Positions 26,367 through 35,445 of a stretch of DNA of 64,000 nt are shown one piece after another. The notes beneath the pieces were generated by a model. That model had not been told where the DNA came from. It worked only from the letters and a program-made list of their open reading frames with translations, and ran no database searches. Every line of letters begins with the position of its first letter. Within the stretch, counting starts at the first letter, position 1. The translations under genes were made by a program, and so were the position numbers. Source of the stretch: Methanobrevibacter sp. (GTDB lineage Archaea; Methanobacteriota; Methanobacteria; Methanobacteriales; Methanobacteriaceae). The stretch covers positions 231,089 through 295,088 of the forward strand of contig NZ_JAFQSO010000012.1 in assembly GCF_017409525.1 (NCBI RefSeq), in the 5' to 3' direction.

Positions 26367-27215
26367 TTAGTCAAGTTCAATGGTGATATCCACAACATGA
26401 TACTTACTTGAAATGGAATAGATTTCCTCTTTAATGTCTTCCACATTCTTTCCAAAATCGACATCGACTTTTAGGGTCATGACAGAATCGATACCGTCAA
26501 GAGACCAGATATGAAAGTCATCAATGGCATTGACGCCATCGATTGCTGAAATTGCACTTTTAAATTCATCGACATCAAAATGGTCCGGTGTCTTTTGAAG
26601 CAGTACTTCAATGGACTTGTACAAGTTTCTTGCAAGGTTAAATATTAGCCACAATGCAATTCCAATTGATACAAACGGATCCAAGTAGGAAGCGCCATCC
26701 CAAAACATCAATACAATGCCCAATATCAAAATGGCCACCCATTCAAAGACATCACCAAGCTGATGGAATAGAATGGCTTTCTCATTGAAAGTCTCACCGC
26801 CATGCAATCGATAGACTGATATCGATTTGAATATTATTCCAACAATTGCAACGAGAAGCATTCCTTCAGCATCGACACCTTCAGGAGAAAATAGTCTTGG
26901 AATGGCTTCCTGAAGAATTACCAATGCCATGATTATTACAAAAACGGAAATTATTACTGCACCCAAAATTGAAAACCTCTGATATCCATAGGAATAGTTA
27001 TCTGTAGAATCCTTTTGGGCGACATGCTCCAAAAACCATGCCAAAGCTATTGAAATGGTATCCGACAAGTCATGAATGCAGTCTGCAAGAATTGCCATAC
27101 TGTTGGTTGCAAGACCTCCTACAATGACAATTATGTTGAACGTCAGGTTCATAAAAAACACAAACGCTAAATTCTCACCTGCTTTTTTGTGATGATGATG
27201 TTTATCAATTCTCAT
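26367..27215 (-). CDS. Cation diffusion facilitator metal exporter
   Basis: A 282-residue membrane protein with a cytosolic His-rich N-terminus (HKHHHHKK), six predicted transmembrane helices and the CDF metal site: ADCIHDLSDTISIAL in helix 2 (an HxxxD variant with Asp) and HQLGDVFEWVAILIL in helix 5. The C-terminal cytosolic domain is the usual ferredoxin-like fold (INAIDDFHIWSLDG). It exports Zn2+ or related ions in exchange for protons. Confidence 0.93.
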   Translation of the reverse strand: MRIDKHHHHKKAGENLAFVFFMNLTFNIIVIVGGLATNSMAILADCIHDLSDTISIALAWFLEHVAQKDSTDNYSYGYQRFSILGAVIISVFVIIMALVILQEAIPRLFSPEGVDAEGMLLVAIVGIIFKSISVYRLHGGETFNEKAILFHQLGDVFEWVAILILGIVLMFWDGASYLDPFVSIGIALWLIFNLARNLYKSIEVLLQKTPDHFDVDEFKSAISAIDGVNAIDDFHIWSLDGIDSVMTLKVDVDFGKNVEDIKEEIYSISSKYHVVDITIELD

Positions 27216-27326
27216 TGTTATTACTTTTTAAAGCAATACAATAAAAAACTTATTGAAACCCAAATTAAAAACGAATAAAGTTATATTTATATAATTAGAA
27301 AATTAAAATTATAGTAGTGATTTAAA

Positions 27327-27506
27327 ATGGCAGTAGTCGGAACAACAATATTTTCACACATTCTTCCAGTAATTTTTGGATTTTTTGCAATATTATTAAT
27401 AATTTCCGGATCTCTAGATGAAAACAGACCTAAATTAGGTTTAGGTATTGCATTATTCGTTATTGCTTGTATATTCCCATATGTGGTTTTAAGTGTTTTA
27501 GTCTAG
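27327..27506 (+). CDS. Small two-helix membrane protein
   Basis: A 59-residue plus-strand ORF starting MAVVGTTIFSHILPVI and ending YVVLSVLV. It has two hydrophobic helices separated by a short polar hinge (GSLDENRPKLG). A TATA-like stretch (27,275-27,295) lies upstream and GTGAT precedes the ATG. It is divergent from the CDF gene, so it could be expressed with it, but no function can be given. Confidence 0.65.
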   Translation: MAVVGTTIFSHILPVIFGFFAILLIISGSLDENRPKLGLGIALFVIACIFPYVVLSVLV

Positions 27507-27724
27507 AAGCTTTATGGAACTGTAATCGTTTTATAGACTTTTACCTAATATCCCCTTATTTTTCAATGCGTTTTTCTTAAAATTATTTTCCATCAAAAGC
27601 ATATAATTTATATCACATATAACTGCAACACTCAAAAACCCACATTTTTTACCAGCTTTTGCCGACCAGTTTGGATTCAGCGCCGATTGATGCGTTCTGC
27701 TGAAATTAAAGGCAAAATGATGTT

Positions 27725-28360
27725 CTATTCAACATCAAAACCCTTTTCTATCATGCTGTTTTTAAGAATTTCCATGGCTTTTACCGTGTCTTGTCCGGAA
27801 ACCCTCTTAATCATACGATAGTTCTCATTAAACCTTCCGATGAAATAATCCTGCTGCTGCTTACTTACAAGGTCAAGTCGTGTATAGTTTGTAAGGCATT
27901 CCAGAAGCGCAAATACACCTCGGTTTAAAGCCTTTGCACATGGATTGTTTTTGACGATTTCCACAACATCGCTGCTTATGATATAAGCTTCTCCATTTGA
28001 TGTTACATGGTCTTTAATCGGGTCCATTTTTCTAATGTCTGTGACATCACAAATGATATATGCCTCTGCATTTTTCAATATTGCAATGTCATCGTCATCT
28101 GTAAACTCTTCAATATCCAAGTTTCCGATGGTTGAATTTACAAAATTTATAGGATCAAAGGTTATATTTACAACATATTTCCGTGTTTCCATAATGTTTT
28201 TCAGTGTTGTGGTGCCGACAAATAATCTGCATCCAAGTTTGTCTTTGCCTTTGCATACAATTCCTATTGGTGCTGCATTTTTTACACCGTCCCTGCTCAT
28301 GGTAGTGTAAATCCCTTCATATTTCTGCCCTTCTTCAATTCCAATATCTGTCAAATCCAT
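27725..28360 (-). CDS. DUF447-family protein
   Basis: A 211-residue protein with the flavin-reductase/split-barrel look of DUF447 (EGIYTTMSRDGVKNAAPIGIV; FVGTTTLKNIMETRKYVVNIT). Members occur widely in methanogens, often near methanopterin or flavin genes, and may bind FMN; the reaction is not established. Isolated here between the two-helix protein and the HisA-like gene. Confidence 0.8.
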   Translation of the reverse strand: MDLTDIGIEEGQKYEGIYTTMSRDGVKNAAPIGIVCKGKDKLGCRLFVGTTTLKNIMETRKYVVNITFDPINFVNSTIGNLDIEEFTDDDDIAILKNAEAYIICDVTDIRKMDPIKDHVTSNGEAYIISSDVVEIVKNNPCAKALNRGVFALLECLTNYTRLDLVSKQQQDYFIGRFNENYRMIKRVSGQDTVKAMEILKNSMIEKGFDVE

Positions 28361-28501
28361 TTTTTATCACCTTCTATTTTTTTTAAGTTAACATAATTTT
28401 CCCCATGAAAAAAGTTATTAAATGATAACAATTTTTATTTAAGAGATATATTATTTGTTAAATAATTATGAACACTTAATAGTTTACAGTTTTGTAAATG
28501 T

Positions 28502-29191
28502 TTAGTCTAGAAGTCTGACTTCACCGGAATGCAGACTTGTGCCTATCAATACTTTTTTTATTCCAAGTGAATCCAGCTCGCCGATGGATTTCTTATTCAA
28601 CCCACCGGCAATAATCAATTTATCCTTCAGCTCTTCAAACTCCTTCAACAAATACTCATTATATCCCTTCTCTGTTCCCACACCGGAAATGTCTAGAAGA
28701 ATTATTTCATTTGGATCTAAAACTTTCAATATCTCCTTAAATTCCTTAAGGGACAAATCGAAATTCTTGGAGTACAACTCGTCATTTTTAACGTCCACGC
28801 TTACGACAATCCTTTCTTTAGGATACTTTTCAAATATTAATTCCATCTCTTCAATGCTTTTTATTGTTTCGGTCGGAACGATTACCTTATATGCGTAATC
28901 CAGGAAAAATTCAAAGGATTCTACATCCTTCACGCCGCCATCAAACATCACGGGCAGAATCGTATTGACCATCTTAATGTCGTTAATGTTATGGCCTTGA
29001 GACTCAATCAGGTCCAAATCGGCAATGTACATCTCATCGGCGCCGTTCAATTTTAATCCCTGGGCAATTTCAACAGGATTTGCGGAAGGTGCAAAAACAG
29101 TGCTTAATGGCGTGTATGTGTCCCTCATGCCGGATTTGCCACTAACGGCCTGGTGTTGTTTTAAATCTATAACAGGTATTTTCTTAATCAT
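28502..29191 (-). CDS. HisA/HisF-related TIM-barrel protein
   Basis: A 229-residue (beta/alpha)8 protein related to HisA: IPVIDLKQHQAVSGKSG at the N-terminus, MFDGGVKDVESFEF at mid-length, and LIIAGGLNKKSI plus VLIGTSLHSG near the end, which form the phosphate-binding loops. Archaeal homologues separate from true HisA have an unknown substrate. No other his gene is adjacent (hisG lies about 14 kb away), which argues against a histidine role. Confidence 0.75.
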   Translation of the reverse strand: MIKKIPVIDLKQHQAVSGKSGMRDTYTPLSTVFAPSANPVEIAQGLKLNGADEMYIADLDLIESQGHNINDIKMVNTILPVMFDGGVKDVESFEFFLDYAYKVIVPTETIKSIEEMELIFEKYPKERIVVSVDVKNDELYSKNFDLSLKEFKEILKVLDPNEIILLDISGVGTEKGYNEYLLKEFEELKDKLIIAGGLNKKSIGELDSLGIKKVLIGTSLHSGEVRLLD

Positions 29192-29578
29192 GATAATAGT
29201 TAGAATATCAAAGTATAAAAATTTTAAAAAAAAATATAGGAGGAAAATTAAGCTAAAAATGTTTTTTTAGCCTAATTTCGAATAATAAAAATAATGATCA
29301 ATTTAGTTATAACAAGGCGTTTCGACCTCTACTAATAGATTACATCACATAGTATATAAATGTTACTCTATTTTAGAAAAATTAAAGTATAATTGAATAA
29401 ATTATTTTTAATAACATTGCATAAAAAATAAAAAACATTTAATTTTATATAAAAAAAATAAACAAAATAATCATTATTCCTAATTTTTATAAAATTGCCA
29501 TTTTTAAGCATGTCAAAATTGTCAAAAAATGATAAAATCAGATTGATAAAGTAAATTTGAAAAAAATAAAGTGAAAAA

Positions 29579-29664
29579 AGTTTGAAGTATTAGAAGAGGG
29601 AAATTTGAAAGATAATAATTCGTGTTTGTACTAATATTGCTAAGCTATTGGCATACTTCAAACT
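29579..29664 (-). ncRNA. Candidate small RNA closed by a 12-bp terminal stem
   Basis: AGTTTGAAGTAT (29579-29590) is the exact reverse complement of ATACTTCAAACT (29653-29664). On the minus strand the 86-nt transcript would fold with this closing stem and run into a T-rich stretch (TTTTTTC), like an RNA with its own terminator. A TATA-containing, operator-flanked promoter lies about 50 bp upstream. There is no ORF of note inside. The class of RNA is unknown; expression is inferred. Confidence 0.4.
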
Positions 29665-29712
29665 CTCTACATAATAATTTATTTTAATAGTATAAATACT
29701 TTTTTATAAAAA

Positions 29713-29754
29713 AGTATTACATATGCTAATAAAAATTATAAAAAAAGTATTACT
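29713..29754 (-). promoter_or_regulatory. Paired AGTATTAC sites, 33 bp apart
   Basis: AGTATTACA starts at 29713 and AGTATTACT at 29746, bracketing an AT-rich TATA-like stretch. The same 9-bp site with the same 33-bp spacing occurs three times upstream of the metal P-type ATPase. Here it would control the candidate small RNA to its left. Confidence 0.5.
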
Positions 29755-29773
29755 GGGAATTTAAAAAAAATAA

Positions 29774-30058
29774 TTAAACTCTAAAATTCTCGTCGATATA
29801 GGAATCAAACCTTAAATAAGCGCCGTCAATAGCTTTCATGATCTGGTCCTGGTTGATTTGGGAAAGCTCATCGAAAATTACTCCAACGTCAACATCAACA
29901 TCCAGCTGGTCATTTTCATAGCTGATGACAATATCCAAATCCAAATCCTCAACTTCCTTGGTTGAAATATTCTTTGAGACTTCCTGGCCTAGAATTTCAC
30001 CGAAGTCATCGGAAATTGTGGATAAATCGCTTTGGGATAGTTTTTTAAGCTTTGACAT
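29774..30058 (-). CDS. DUF3194-family protein
   Basis: A 94-residue acidic protein (LSTISDDFGEILGQEVSKN; DVDVDVGVIFDELSQINQDQ). In Methanobacteriales a DUF3194 gene regularly follows prefoldin beta, as here. The function is unknown; composition suggests a small soluble partner protein. It ends a minus-strand operon that starts upstream with the L37Ae gene. Confidence 0.8.
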   Translation of the reverse strand: MSKLKKLSQSDLSTISDDFGEILGQEVSKNISTKEVEDLDLDIVISYENDQLDVDVDVGVIFDELSQINQDQIMKAIDGAYLRFDSYIDENFRV

Positions 30059-30092
30059 GTTAATCTAAAAAAAAGAAAATAAAGTATTAAGC

Positions 30093-30440
30093 CTATTGGC
30101 CCATACCTTGCATTGCGTTTTGGATAGTGGATTGCATCTCTTCAAGCTTTTTCATGACTCTTTCCTCTTGGCGGGTCATGGTCTGTTTTCTTAATTGAAG
30201 GGTTTCCAATTTATCTTCCATTTCAGCTAATGCGTCTGCATATTCCACTTTAATAAGTAAAGTTCCAGCTTGCTTGAACACTTCGGTATTCTCATCAGTC
30301 TTTTTTAGTTCTTCCAATGCTTTTTCAGTTTCTTGAATTTGAATTTCAACATTTTGAACTTGCATGGTTACAGCTTGAGCTTGTTGTTGTAACTGTTGAA
30401 ACTGATTTAATTGATGTTGAATATTTTCAGGAATCTCCAT
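30093..30440 (-). CDS. pfdB: Prefoldin subunit beta
   Basis: A 115-residue protein consisting of two coiled-coil helices ([21 protein letters not shown] and [20 protein letters not shown]) joined by a short beta hairpin containing [11 protein letters not shown]. This is the hallmark of the prefoldin beta subunit, which forms a hexamer with alpha and passes unfolded proteins to the thermosome. It is encoded between Pcc1 and DUF3194. Confidence 0.95.
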   Translation of the reverse strand: MEIPENIQHQLNQFQQLQQQAQAVTMQVQNVEIQIQETEKALEELKKTDENTEVFKQAGTLLIKVEYADALAEMEDKLETLQLRKQTMTRQEERVMKKLEEMQSTIQNAMQGMGQ

Positions 30441-30480
30441 ATTATCACCTATTTATTATTTTATAGTTATTTTATAAATA

Positions 30481-30750
30481 TTATTTTATTGTCAAATTAT
30501 TTATCTCCAATGCCAGATTAATCCATTTAATGGCTGAATTGACAGAAGCCCTAAATGATGTTGAATCCTGAGCGTCTATATCTATTATGATATTGGACCC
30601 CTCCAAGTCAATTGTCATAGATGACCTGAAGTCGGGAGCGGTCTCAAACTCCAGGATAATGGCATCGTAAATTATTTTTGCCTGATCGGCACTTTCAAAC
30701 TCTACAGTTATGTTGCTTTTAACTGATTCAAGAGGGGTTTCATCAATCAT
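30481..30750 (-). CDS. KEOPS complex Pcc1-like subunit
   Basis: An 89-residue alpha/beta protein (SNITVEFESADQAKIIYDAI; EGSNIIIDIDAQDSTSFRAS; SAIKWINLALEI) with the Pcc1 pattern. Pcc1 dimerises within KEOPS, which makes the t6A37 modification of tRNA with Kae1 and Bud32. Its start overlaps the Brix-protein gene by eight bases, so the two are translationally coupled. Confidence 0.85.
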   Translation of the reverse strand: MIDETPLESVKSNITVEFESADQAKIIYDAIILEFETAPDFRSSMTIDLEGSNIIIDIDAQDSTSFRASVNSAIKWINLALEINNLTIK

Positions 30751-31228
30751 GTGCCGCCTCTAAAATCTTTTTAACGTTGATTTGGAAATTGAGCTTATCT
30801 CCAAATTTATTAATGAAATTAATCTTAGCCACTAGATCTTCATCGTCACGAACAAGTATGTAATTGTCCTCTGCCTTGTCCACTAAATCCAAATCCAGGA
30901 TATCGCTCAAAACATCTAATCTCTTAATGTTTGAAACCATTTTCAATTTAGATGGCGCCATGTTAAGCTTTTCATTATCCATAACAACACTAATGAGAAT
31001 TACAAGCAAAACTTCTCCCTTATTTGAATAGAAAGTGATTTTACTTGGGTTTCCCTTAATTTCATTCACGACAGCCAGGTTGAATTCATCCACTTCCAGG
31101 GCTTTCAGGAGAAGTTCGCGCATATTCATCTTGCCCCGGTTAACGGAAGTTGAATCAGTTAATCGAGCTAAATTTTTACAGAACTTCCTGGTCTTTTGAG
31201 AAGGCTTCCTAGAAGTTGAAATCAACAT
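30743..31228 (-). CDS. Brix-domain ribosome biogenesis protein
   Basis: A 161-residue archaeal Brix protein: LISTSRKPSQKTRKFCKNLA at the start (the conserved sTSRkps segment), then GKMNMRELLLKALE and NPSKITFYSN. It relates to the Imp4/Rpf proteins and is thought to assist large-subunit rRNA folding. The neighbours on both sides (RpoP, L37Ae, Pcc1, prefoldin) form the standard archaeal operon. Confidence 0.88.
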   Translation of the reverse strand: MLISTSRKPSQKTRKFCKNLARLTDSTSVNRGKMNMRELLLKALEVDEFNLAVVNEIKGNPSKITFYSNKGEVLLVILISVVMDNEKLNMAPSKLKMVSNIKRLDVLSDILDLDLVDKAEDNYILVRDDEDLVAKINFINKFGDKLNFQINVKKILEAAHD

Positions 31229-31271
31229 TTAAATCAAAAATAGTAAAAAAATATAGTAAAAGCAGAATAAA

Positions 31272-31403
31272 TTATCTTGCTTTTATGATTCTAGTAGTTT
31301 CTGGAACATTTTTAAATAAAATCCTATATCTGCATTTAGGACATTTATTTTCCATGTAGCTTTTATGGTCTACTTCTGCTCCACAACGTGGACATCTATA
31401 CAA
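31272..31403 (-). CDS. rpoP: DNA-directed RNA polymerase subunit P
   Basis: A 43-residue zinc-binding subunit: YRCPRCGAEVDH, then ENKCPKCRYRILF and ending TTRIIKAR. It begins at a TTG codon (31403) with GAGG of the preceding L37Ae stop region as ribosome-binding site; an ATG start is absent. The TTG start and small size make it easy to miss. It matches Rpc10/RpoP of archaea. Confidence 0.93.
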   Translation of the reverse strand: MYRCPRCGAEVDHKSYMENKCPKCRYRILFKNVPETTRIIKAR

Positions 31404-31406
31404 GGC

Positions 31407-31676
31407 TTATTCCTCCACTTGGATGTCTCTTATACTGCGTGCTGCAGATTTTGCCATAGGAGTTTGTGGAATGTAAGCTCCTCCGGTGAACACTGCACCA
31501 CATTTTTTGCATTTCCAGATTCCGGCAGCTTGTCTTTTTACATAAGGCCTGTCGCATTTTGGACAAACATGATTCTTTTTCATGTTTTCTTCAATGATTT
31601 TAACAGATCTTTTTGCTTTTCTTCCGTATCTTGCACCGAACCTTCCTGTGATACCTACTTTTTTAGTTCTTGCCAT
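31407..31676 (-). CDS. rpl37ae: Ribosomal protein L37Ae
   Basis: An 89-residue large-subunit protein: basic N-terminus [20 protein letters not shown], then a zinc finger [19 protein letters not shown]...C. It starts the L37Ae-RpoP-Brix-Pcc1-prefoldin operon, and its upstream region has a hairpin-T-run element at 31715-31737. Confidence 0.95.
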   Translation of the reverse strand: MARTKKVGITGRFGARYGRKAKRSVKIIEENMKKNHVCPKCDRPYVKRQAAGIWKCKKCGAVFTGGAYIPQTPMAKSAARSIRDIQVEE

Positions 31677-31714
31677 TTATATTCTCTCCGTAATAAATAA
31701 AATTTAATTAAAAA

Positions 31715-31737
31715 ATGCAAATTCCTTGAATTTGCAT
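31715..31737 (-). terminator. Perfect 10-bp hairpin with T-run between guaB and rpl37ae
   Basis: ATGCAAATTC pairs exactly with GAATTTGCAT around a 3-nt loop, and on the minus strand TTTTTT follows. It can end guaB transcripts. Since it lies 39 bp upstream of the L37Ae start it might also act as an attenuator of the ribosomal operon. Confidence 0.6.
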
Positions 31738-31942
31738 AGATTATCTAAAATAATCATAAAATTATCTAATATGATAATATAGTAGTTACTATTATTTAAA
31801 GGTTTGCTTAAAAATAGTTTATTTGATAAAAAACACGATTTTTTAAATAAAATATAAATAATTTTGATGAGAAAATGCTTCCCCCTATAAATCAAATATT
31901 TTACTGTATTCCCATCAAAATATAATATTAAATGAAATCCAA

Positions 31943-33427
31943 CTATTCGAAAGTTGGATAATTAGGGCTTTCATTAGTGATTAACAAGTCATGAGGGTGG
32001 GATTCCTTAATTCCACTGCTTGTAATTCTAACGAATCTTGCCTTTTGTTTCATTGCATCGATGTCTTTTGCACCGCAATAACCCATGGATGATTTCAAAC
32101 CGCCCACTAGCTGGAATAGAATTTCAGCGATTGTTCCCCTGTATGGTACAGCGCCTTCAATTCCTTCCGGAACATACTTAGTGTGGTTCATCTTACTTTT
32201 CTGGCCTTGGAAGTATCTGTCTGCTCCGCCATCAAACTCACTGGTCATTGCACCCATGGAACCCATTCCACGGTACTTTTTGTATTGCTTACCGTTCATT
32301 ACAACGATTTCGCCAGGAGCTTCCAAGGAAGCCGCAAGCAAGTTACCAAGCATTACTGCATCTGCTCCAGCACCTATGGCTTTAGCAACATCTCCAGAGT
32401 ATCTGATACCACCATCAGCAATGACAGGAATGCCTGAATCTACCGCTGCATCAGCAACATCTGAAATGGCAGTTAGTTGTGGCACACCTACACCTGCAAC
32501 AATACGGGTGGTACACATTGATCCCGGACCTATTCCTACCTTAAGCGCATCCACGCCCATGGATATCAAGTCTTCAGCAGCCTCTCCTGTTGCAATGTTA
32601 CCAACGCATAATTCTGCATCGATATTATCTTTAATGGTTTCAGTGAACTTGACCACATTCATGTTATGAGCATGGGCACAGTCAATGGAAATGATGTCAG
32701 CACCGGCCTGATCAAGAGCCATTGCCCTGTCCAAATCAAACGGACCGCAAGCGGCTGCAACCAAAAAGTTACCATCCTTATCACGTGCCGCATTCGGGTA
32801 CTGATCCCTGTTTAGAATATCCTTAATTGTGATGATTCCCACCAATTTGCCGTCATGAACAACAGGAAGCCTTTCAACCTTATTTTCATAAGCGACATTC
32901 AATGCCTCTTCAGCAGTGACTCCCTCTTCAACAGTCACGACATCGGAAGTCATGATGTCCTTAACTGTTTTATCAGGTTCAGAGTTTAAAACCGGTCTGA
33001 TATCCCTTTTGGATATAATTCCGATAATTTCATCCCCTTCTACAACTGGAAGACCGCTTATAAGCTCGTCTCTCATGATTTCCTGAACATCAGCAATAGT
33101 GGAATCCTGTGAAATAGTAACAACATCACGAATTGTCAAGTCTTCAGCTGATTTTACCTTCTTTACCTCTTCAACTTGCCTTTCCTGTGTGATGTTTCTG
33201 TGAATAACTCCGACACCACCTTCCTGTGCCATGGCAATTGCAAGTTCAGCTTCAGTTACAGTATCCATAGCTGCACTTAAAACTGGAATATTAAGTTTAA
33301 TTCCTTTGCCTAACTCTATTTTTGTATCAATGTCCTTAGGTTCAACATAACTTGCATTAGGAGTTAAAAGAAAATCATCAAAAGTATAAGACATTCTTGC
33401 TTCTTGAACTTTTTTAGAATATGACAT
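31943..33427 (-). CDS. guaB: Inosine-5'-monophosphate dehydrogenase
   Basis: A ~494-residue enzyme making XMP from IMP. It has two CBS domains at about residues 95-210 (IRDVVTISQDST; VKDIMTSDVVTVEEG), the catalytic loop GIGPGSMCTTRIVAGVG with the active-site Cys, ADGGIRYSGDVAKAIGAGA and the flap RYFQGQKS. GGGTGTTATTT precedes ATG 33427. It lies 12 bp from mfnB and is probably cotranscribed with it. Confidence 0.96.
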   Translation of the reverse strand: MSYSKKVQEARMSYTFDDFLLTPNASYVEPKDIDTKIELGKGIKLNIPVLSAAMDTVTEAELAIAMAQEGGVGVIHRNITQERQVEEVKKVKSAEDLTIRDVVTISQDSTIADVQEIMRDELISGLPVVEGDEIIGIISKRDIRPVLNSEPDKTVKDIMTSDVVTVEEGVTAEEALNVAYENKVERLPVVHDGKLVGIITIKDILNRDQYPNAARDKDGNFLVAAACGPFDLDRAMALDQAGADIISIDCAHAHNMNVVKFTETIKDNIDAELCVGNIATGEAAEDLISMGVDALKVGIGPGSMCTTRIVAGVGVPQLTAISDVADAAVDSGIPVIADGGIRYSGDVAKAIGAGADAVMLGNLLAASLEAPGEIVVMNGKQYKKYRGMGSMGAMTSEFDGGADRYFQGQKSKMNHTKYVPEGIEGAVPYRGTIAEILFQLVGGLKSSMGYCGAKDIDAMKQKARFVRITSSGIKESHPHDLLITNESPNYPTFE

Positions 33428-33439
33428 AAATAACACCCA

Positions 33440-34153
33440 TTAGAATGAATCACATAAATCCTTAAGCTCAGCTACTGCAGTATGGTGTATCTTACCGGTG
33501 TTTCTATCACCGCCAACACAGGCAGCTCCCCTAATGCCGACAACATCACATCCGATGTCATGCAACGGTTTTAGTTGATCCTTTTTAACGGAACCTGCAA
33601 GTGCAGTCAACAAATCATAGCTGTGAGCCTCTTCAACAAACTCTTTTAACTGGTCAATATCCAAATAATCAAATAATGTATGACCATCTTTAACTGCAGT
33701 GTCAAGCATGGCCAAATCGCAGCCGGCATCCTTTGCAACCTTTGGAATCTCCATAGGTCCGACAGCGCCGACACGATGAGCATCCGCATATCCTGCAGCT
33801 ACAATAATTGTATCTTCACTAACATCTTTTACAGTCTTTACAACATTTTCCATGACTTCGACAGCTTCGTCATGGTCTTTTGTTCCATATAATCCGACTT
33901 TAATATAATCCGCTCCTGAAACATGAGCGCCCATTGCTGCAAGGGAAACTGTACCCGGTTTGTAAGGCACATCACCTAAAGTAGCGCTTACAAGCTTGTC
34001 TTCAGGAGTTAATTCCCTTATTTCCTTAATAACCCATGGGAAATTAGCGCCTAAAGAGCCTTCCTTAGGATTTTTCACATCAACAATGTCTGCTCCTCCT
34101 TTAATAGATTCTAGAGCTTCTTCACGATTTATAGGACTTATTAATAGAAGCAT
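33440..34153 (-). CDS. mfnB: (5-formylfuran-3-yl)methyl phosphate synthase MfnB
   Basis: A 237-residue TIM barrel of the DUF556 family ([67 protein letters not shown]). It converts two glyceraldehyde 3-phosphate molecules to the furan precursor of methanofuran, the C1 carrier of methanogenesis. The Lys residues in VDVKNPKEG and YIKVGL match the catalytic lysines of the family. This is a strong methanogen marker. Confidence 0.93.
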   Translation of the reverse strand: MLLLISPINREEALESIKGGADIVDVKNPKEGSLGANFPWVIKEIRELTPEDKLVSATLGDVPYKPGTVSLAAMGAHVSGADYIKVGLYGTKDHDEAVEVMENVVKTVKDVSEDTIIVAAGYADAHRVGAVGPMEIPKVAKDAGCDLAMLDTAVKDGHTLFDYLDIDQLKEFVEEAHSYDLLTALAGSVKKDQLKPLHDIGCDVVGIRGAACVGGDRNTGKIHHTAVAELKDLCDSF

Positions 34154-34242
34154 ATATTTCCTCCAATAAAATATAATTTTATAATATAATAATATTACTT
34201 CTTTATTATTTATAAGACTATTGTTTTGTTAAAAAAATAGAG

Positions 34243-35445
34243 TTAATATGGGGAATCATTTTTGAAAACATTGTCTTTGATTTTGCCGTGTGCCTTCGGA
34301 TAGAATCCCGCATCGGCTGACAATTTCCTCATGTTTTCAATAATCTCATTTGTTGGAATTGCAACAGGACAATTCAGAGTGCATAATCCGCATAAAGTGC
34401 ACATGTATAGGCCTGAATTATAGCAGGTCTCATCATCTTCTATGAATTTTGACATTGCAACGCCACGACCGCCCAAATAATTATTAAATCCGAACTCATT
34501 TCCAACCGCATTATAAACTGGACAGTGAACAACACAGTTTCCGCAGCCAATGCAGTATAGACATTCAGGGTTTGCCTCGCTTCTTCCATTGTCCAACAAT
34601 ATTACGACCACCCTTTCAGCACCATACATGTTTTTCAACAGCTTCTTTTCGATGTCTGCAGTTTTTGACGGGCCGGACACCACATTCATGTATGAGGTGA
34701 CATAGCTTCCGGTTGCAAAAATGGTTTCAAGTTTTACAATCGATATTGCGTCTTCCAAAGTAGGCACTATTTTATCGATTCCAGCTACAATTATATGCAA
34801 ATCTTTTAGTGAAACTATGGAAATATTGCCCTCATTGTGAACCATCACAAGGGACCCCTCCTCGGCGGCTATTGCATTGGCTCCACTTATACCTACTCTT
34901 GCACTTTCAAGACGTTTCAGCACATCACTTCTCACAAGCTCCATGATTTCCCTGGCTTCGGGATTGACGTTTGCATCAAGAGAGTCATTAACAATGTCAG
35001 TGATCTTTGAAATGTTCAAATGAGAGGCAGGCCCTGTCGGATGAACTGGCTTATTGTCTATTTTTTTAAGCTGCAATATCCTATCTCCAAGGTCTGTTTC
35101 AATAACATCAATATCGCCACCATCAAAATGACCCTTAAGATTGATTTCGCCTAAAGTATTGGATTTGGCTTTGGCGATAGCGGTTGTCTTATATTCAGCA
35201 AGTAATTCATCAATAATATCCAATGCATCATTTGAAGTTTTCGCCATCTTGACTTCAATGTCATTCCGCTTAAATGACTCGATAGCTTGATTCAATAACT
35301 CCTCATTATTTTCAATGGAATACTCTTTGATTTCACGACACCTTTTTTCAAGTCGTTTAATGGATGCAGACTCCTTGATGGAATTTGACCTTTTTTTAAC
35401 AGTATCAAAAGATTTCCTCATGGTTTCAAGTTCACTAGATTTCAT
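34243..35445 (-). CDS. LUD-domain iron-sulfur protein (LutB-like)
   Basis: A ~400-residue protein with a DUF162/LUD domain (ESARVGISGANAIAAEEGSLVMVHNEGN) and two C-terminal 4Fe-4S motifs: CLYCIGCGNCVVHCP and CTLCGLCTLNCP. Bacterial LutB acts in lactate oxidation. In methanogens the physiological donor is unknown. The start after GGTGATGTGG at 35445 overlaps the end of the CCG-domain gene, so the two form a coupled pair like LutA-LutB. Confidence 0.86.
   Translation of the reverse strand: MKSSELETMRKSFDTVKKRSNSIKESASIKRLEKRCREIKEYSIENNEELLNQAIESFKRNDIEVKMAKTSNDALDIIDELLAEYKTTAIAKAKSNTLGEINLKGHFDGGDIDVIETDLGDRILQLKKIDNKPVHPTGPASHLNISKITDIVNDSLDANVNPEAREIMELVRSDVLKRLESARVGISGANAIAAEEGSLVMVHNEGNISIVSLKDLHIIVAGIDKIVPTLEDAISIVKLETIFATGSYVTSYMNVVSGPSKTADIEKKLLKNMYGAERVVVILLDNGRSEANPECLYCIGCGNCVVHCPVYNAVGNEFGFNNYLGGRGVAMSKFIEDDETCYNSGLYMCTLCGLCTLNCPVAIPTNEIIENMRKLSADAGFYPKAHGKIKDNVFKNDSPY

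Larger units (their letters stand above)
29192..29773. other. Gene-poor AT-rich interval
   Basis: No convincing protein gene. On the minus strand there is a TATA-like ATTTATATACTATG (29,347-29,361), followed within about 80 bp by a GCTAAAAAAA/TTTTTAGC hairpin (29,252-29,271), suggesting a short transcript. Further right lie the inverted repeat 29579-29664 and the paired operator-like sites described separately. Confidence 0.5.

Noticed and set aside
29690..29730. AATACTTTTTTATAAAAAAGTATT palindrome as a separate operator
   Set aside because: It is an AT-rich self-complementary run overlapping the better supported AGTATTAC pair; palindromes of this composition arise easily by chance here.
31704..31895. 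63-codon minus-strand ORF upstream of rpl37ae
   Set aside because: Its sequence is AT-rich and low in complexity, and it runs through a perfect hairpin/T-run that is better explained as a terminator.
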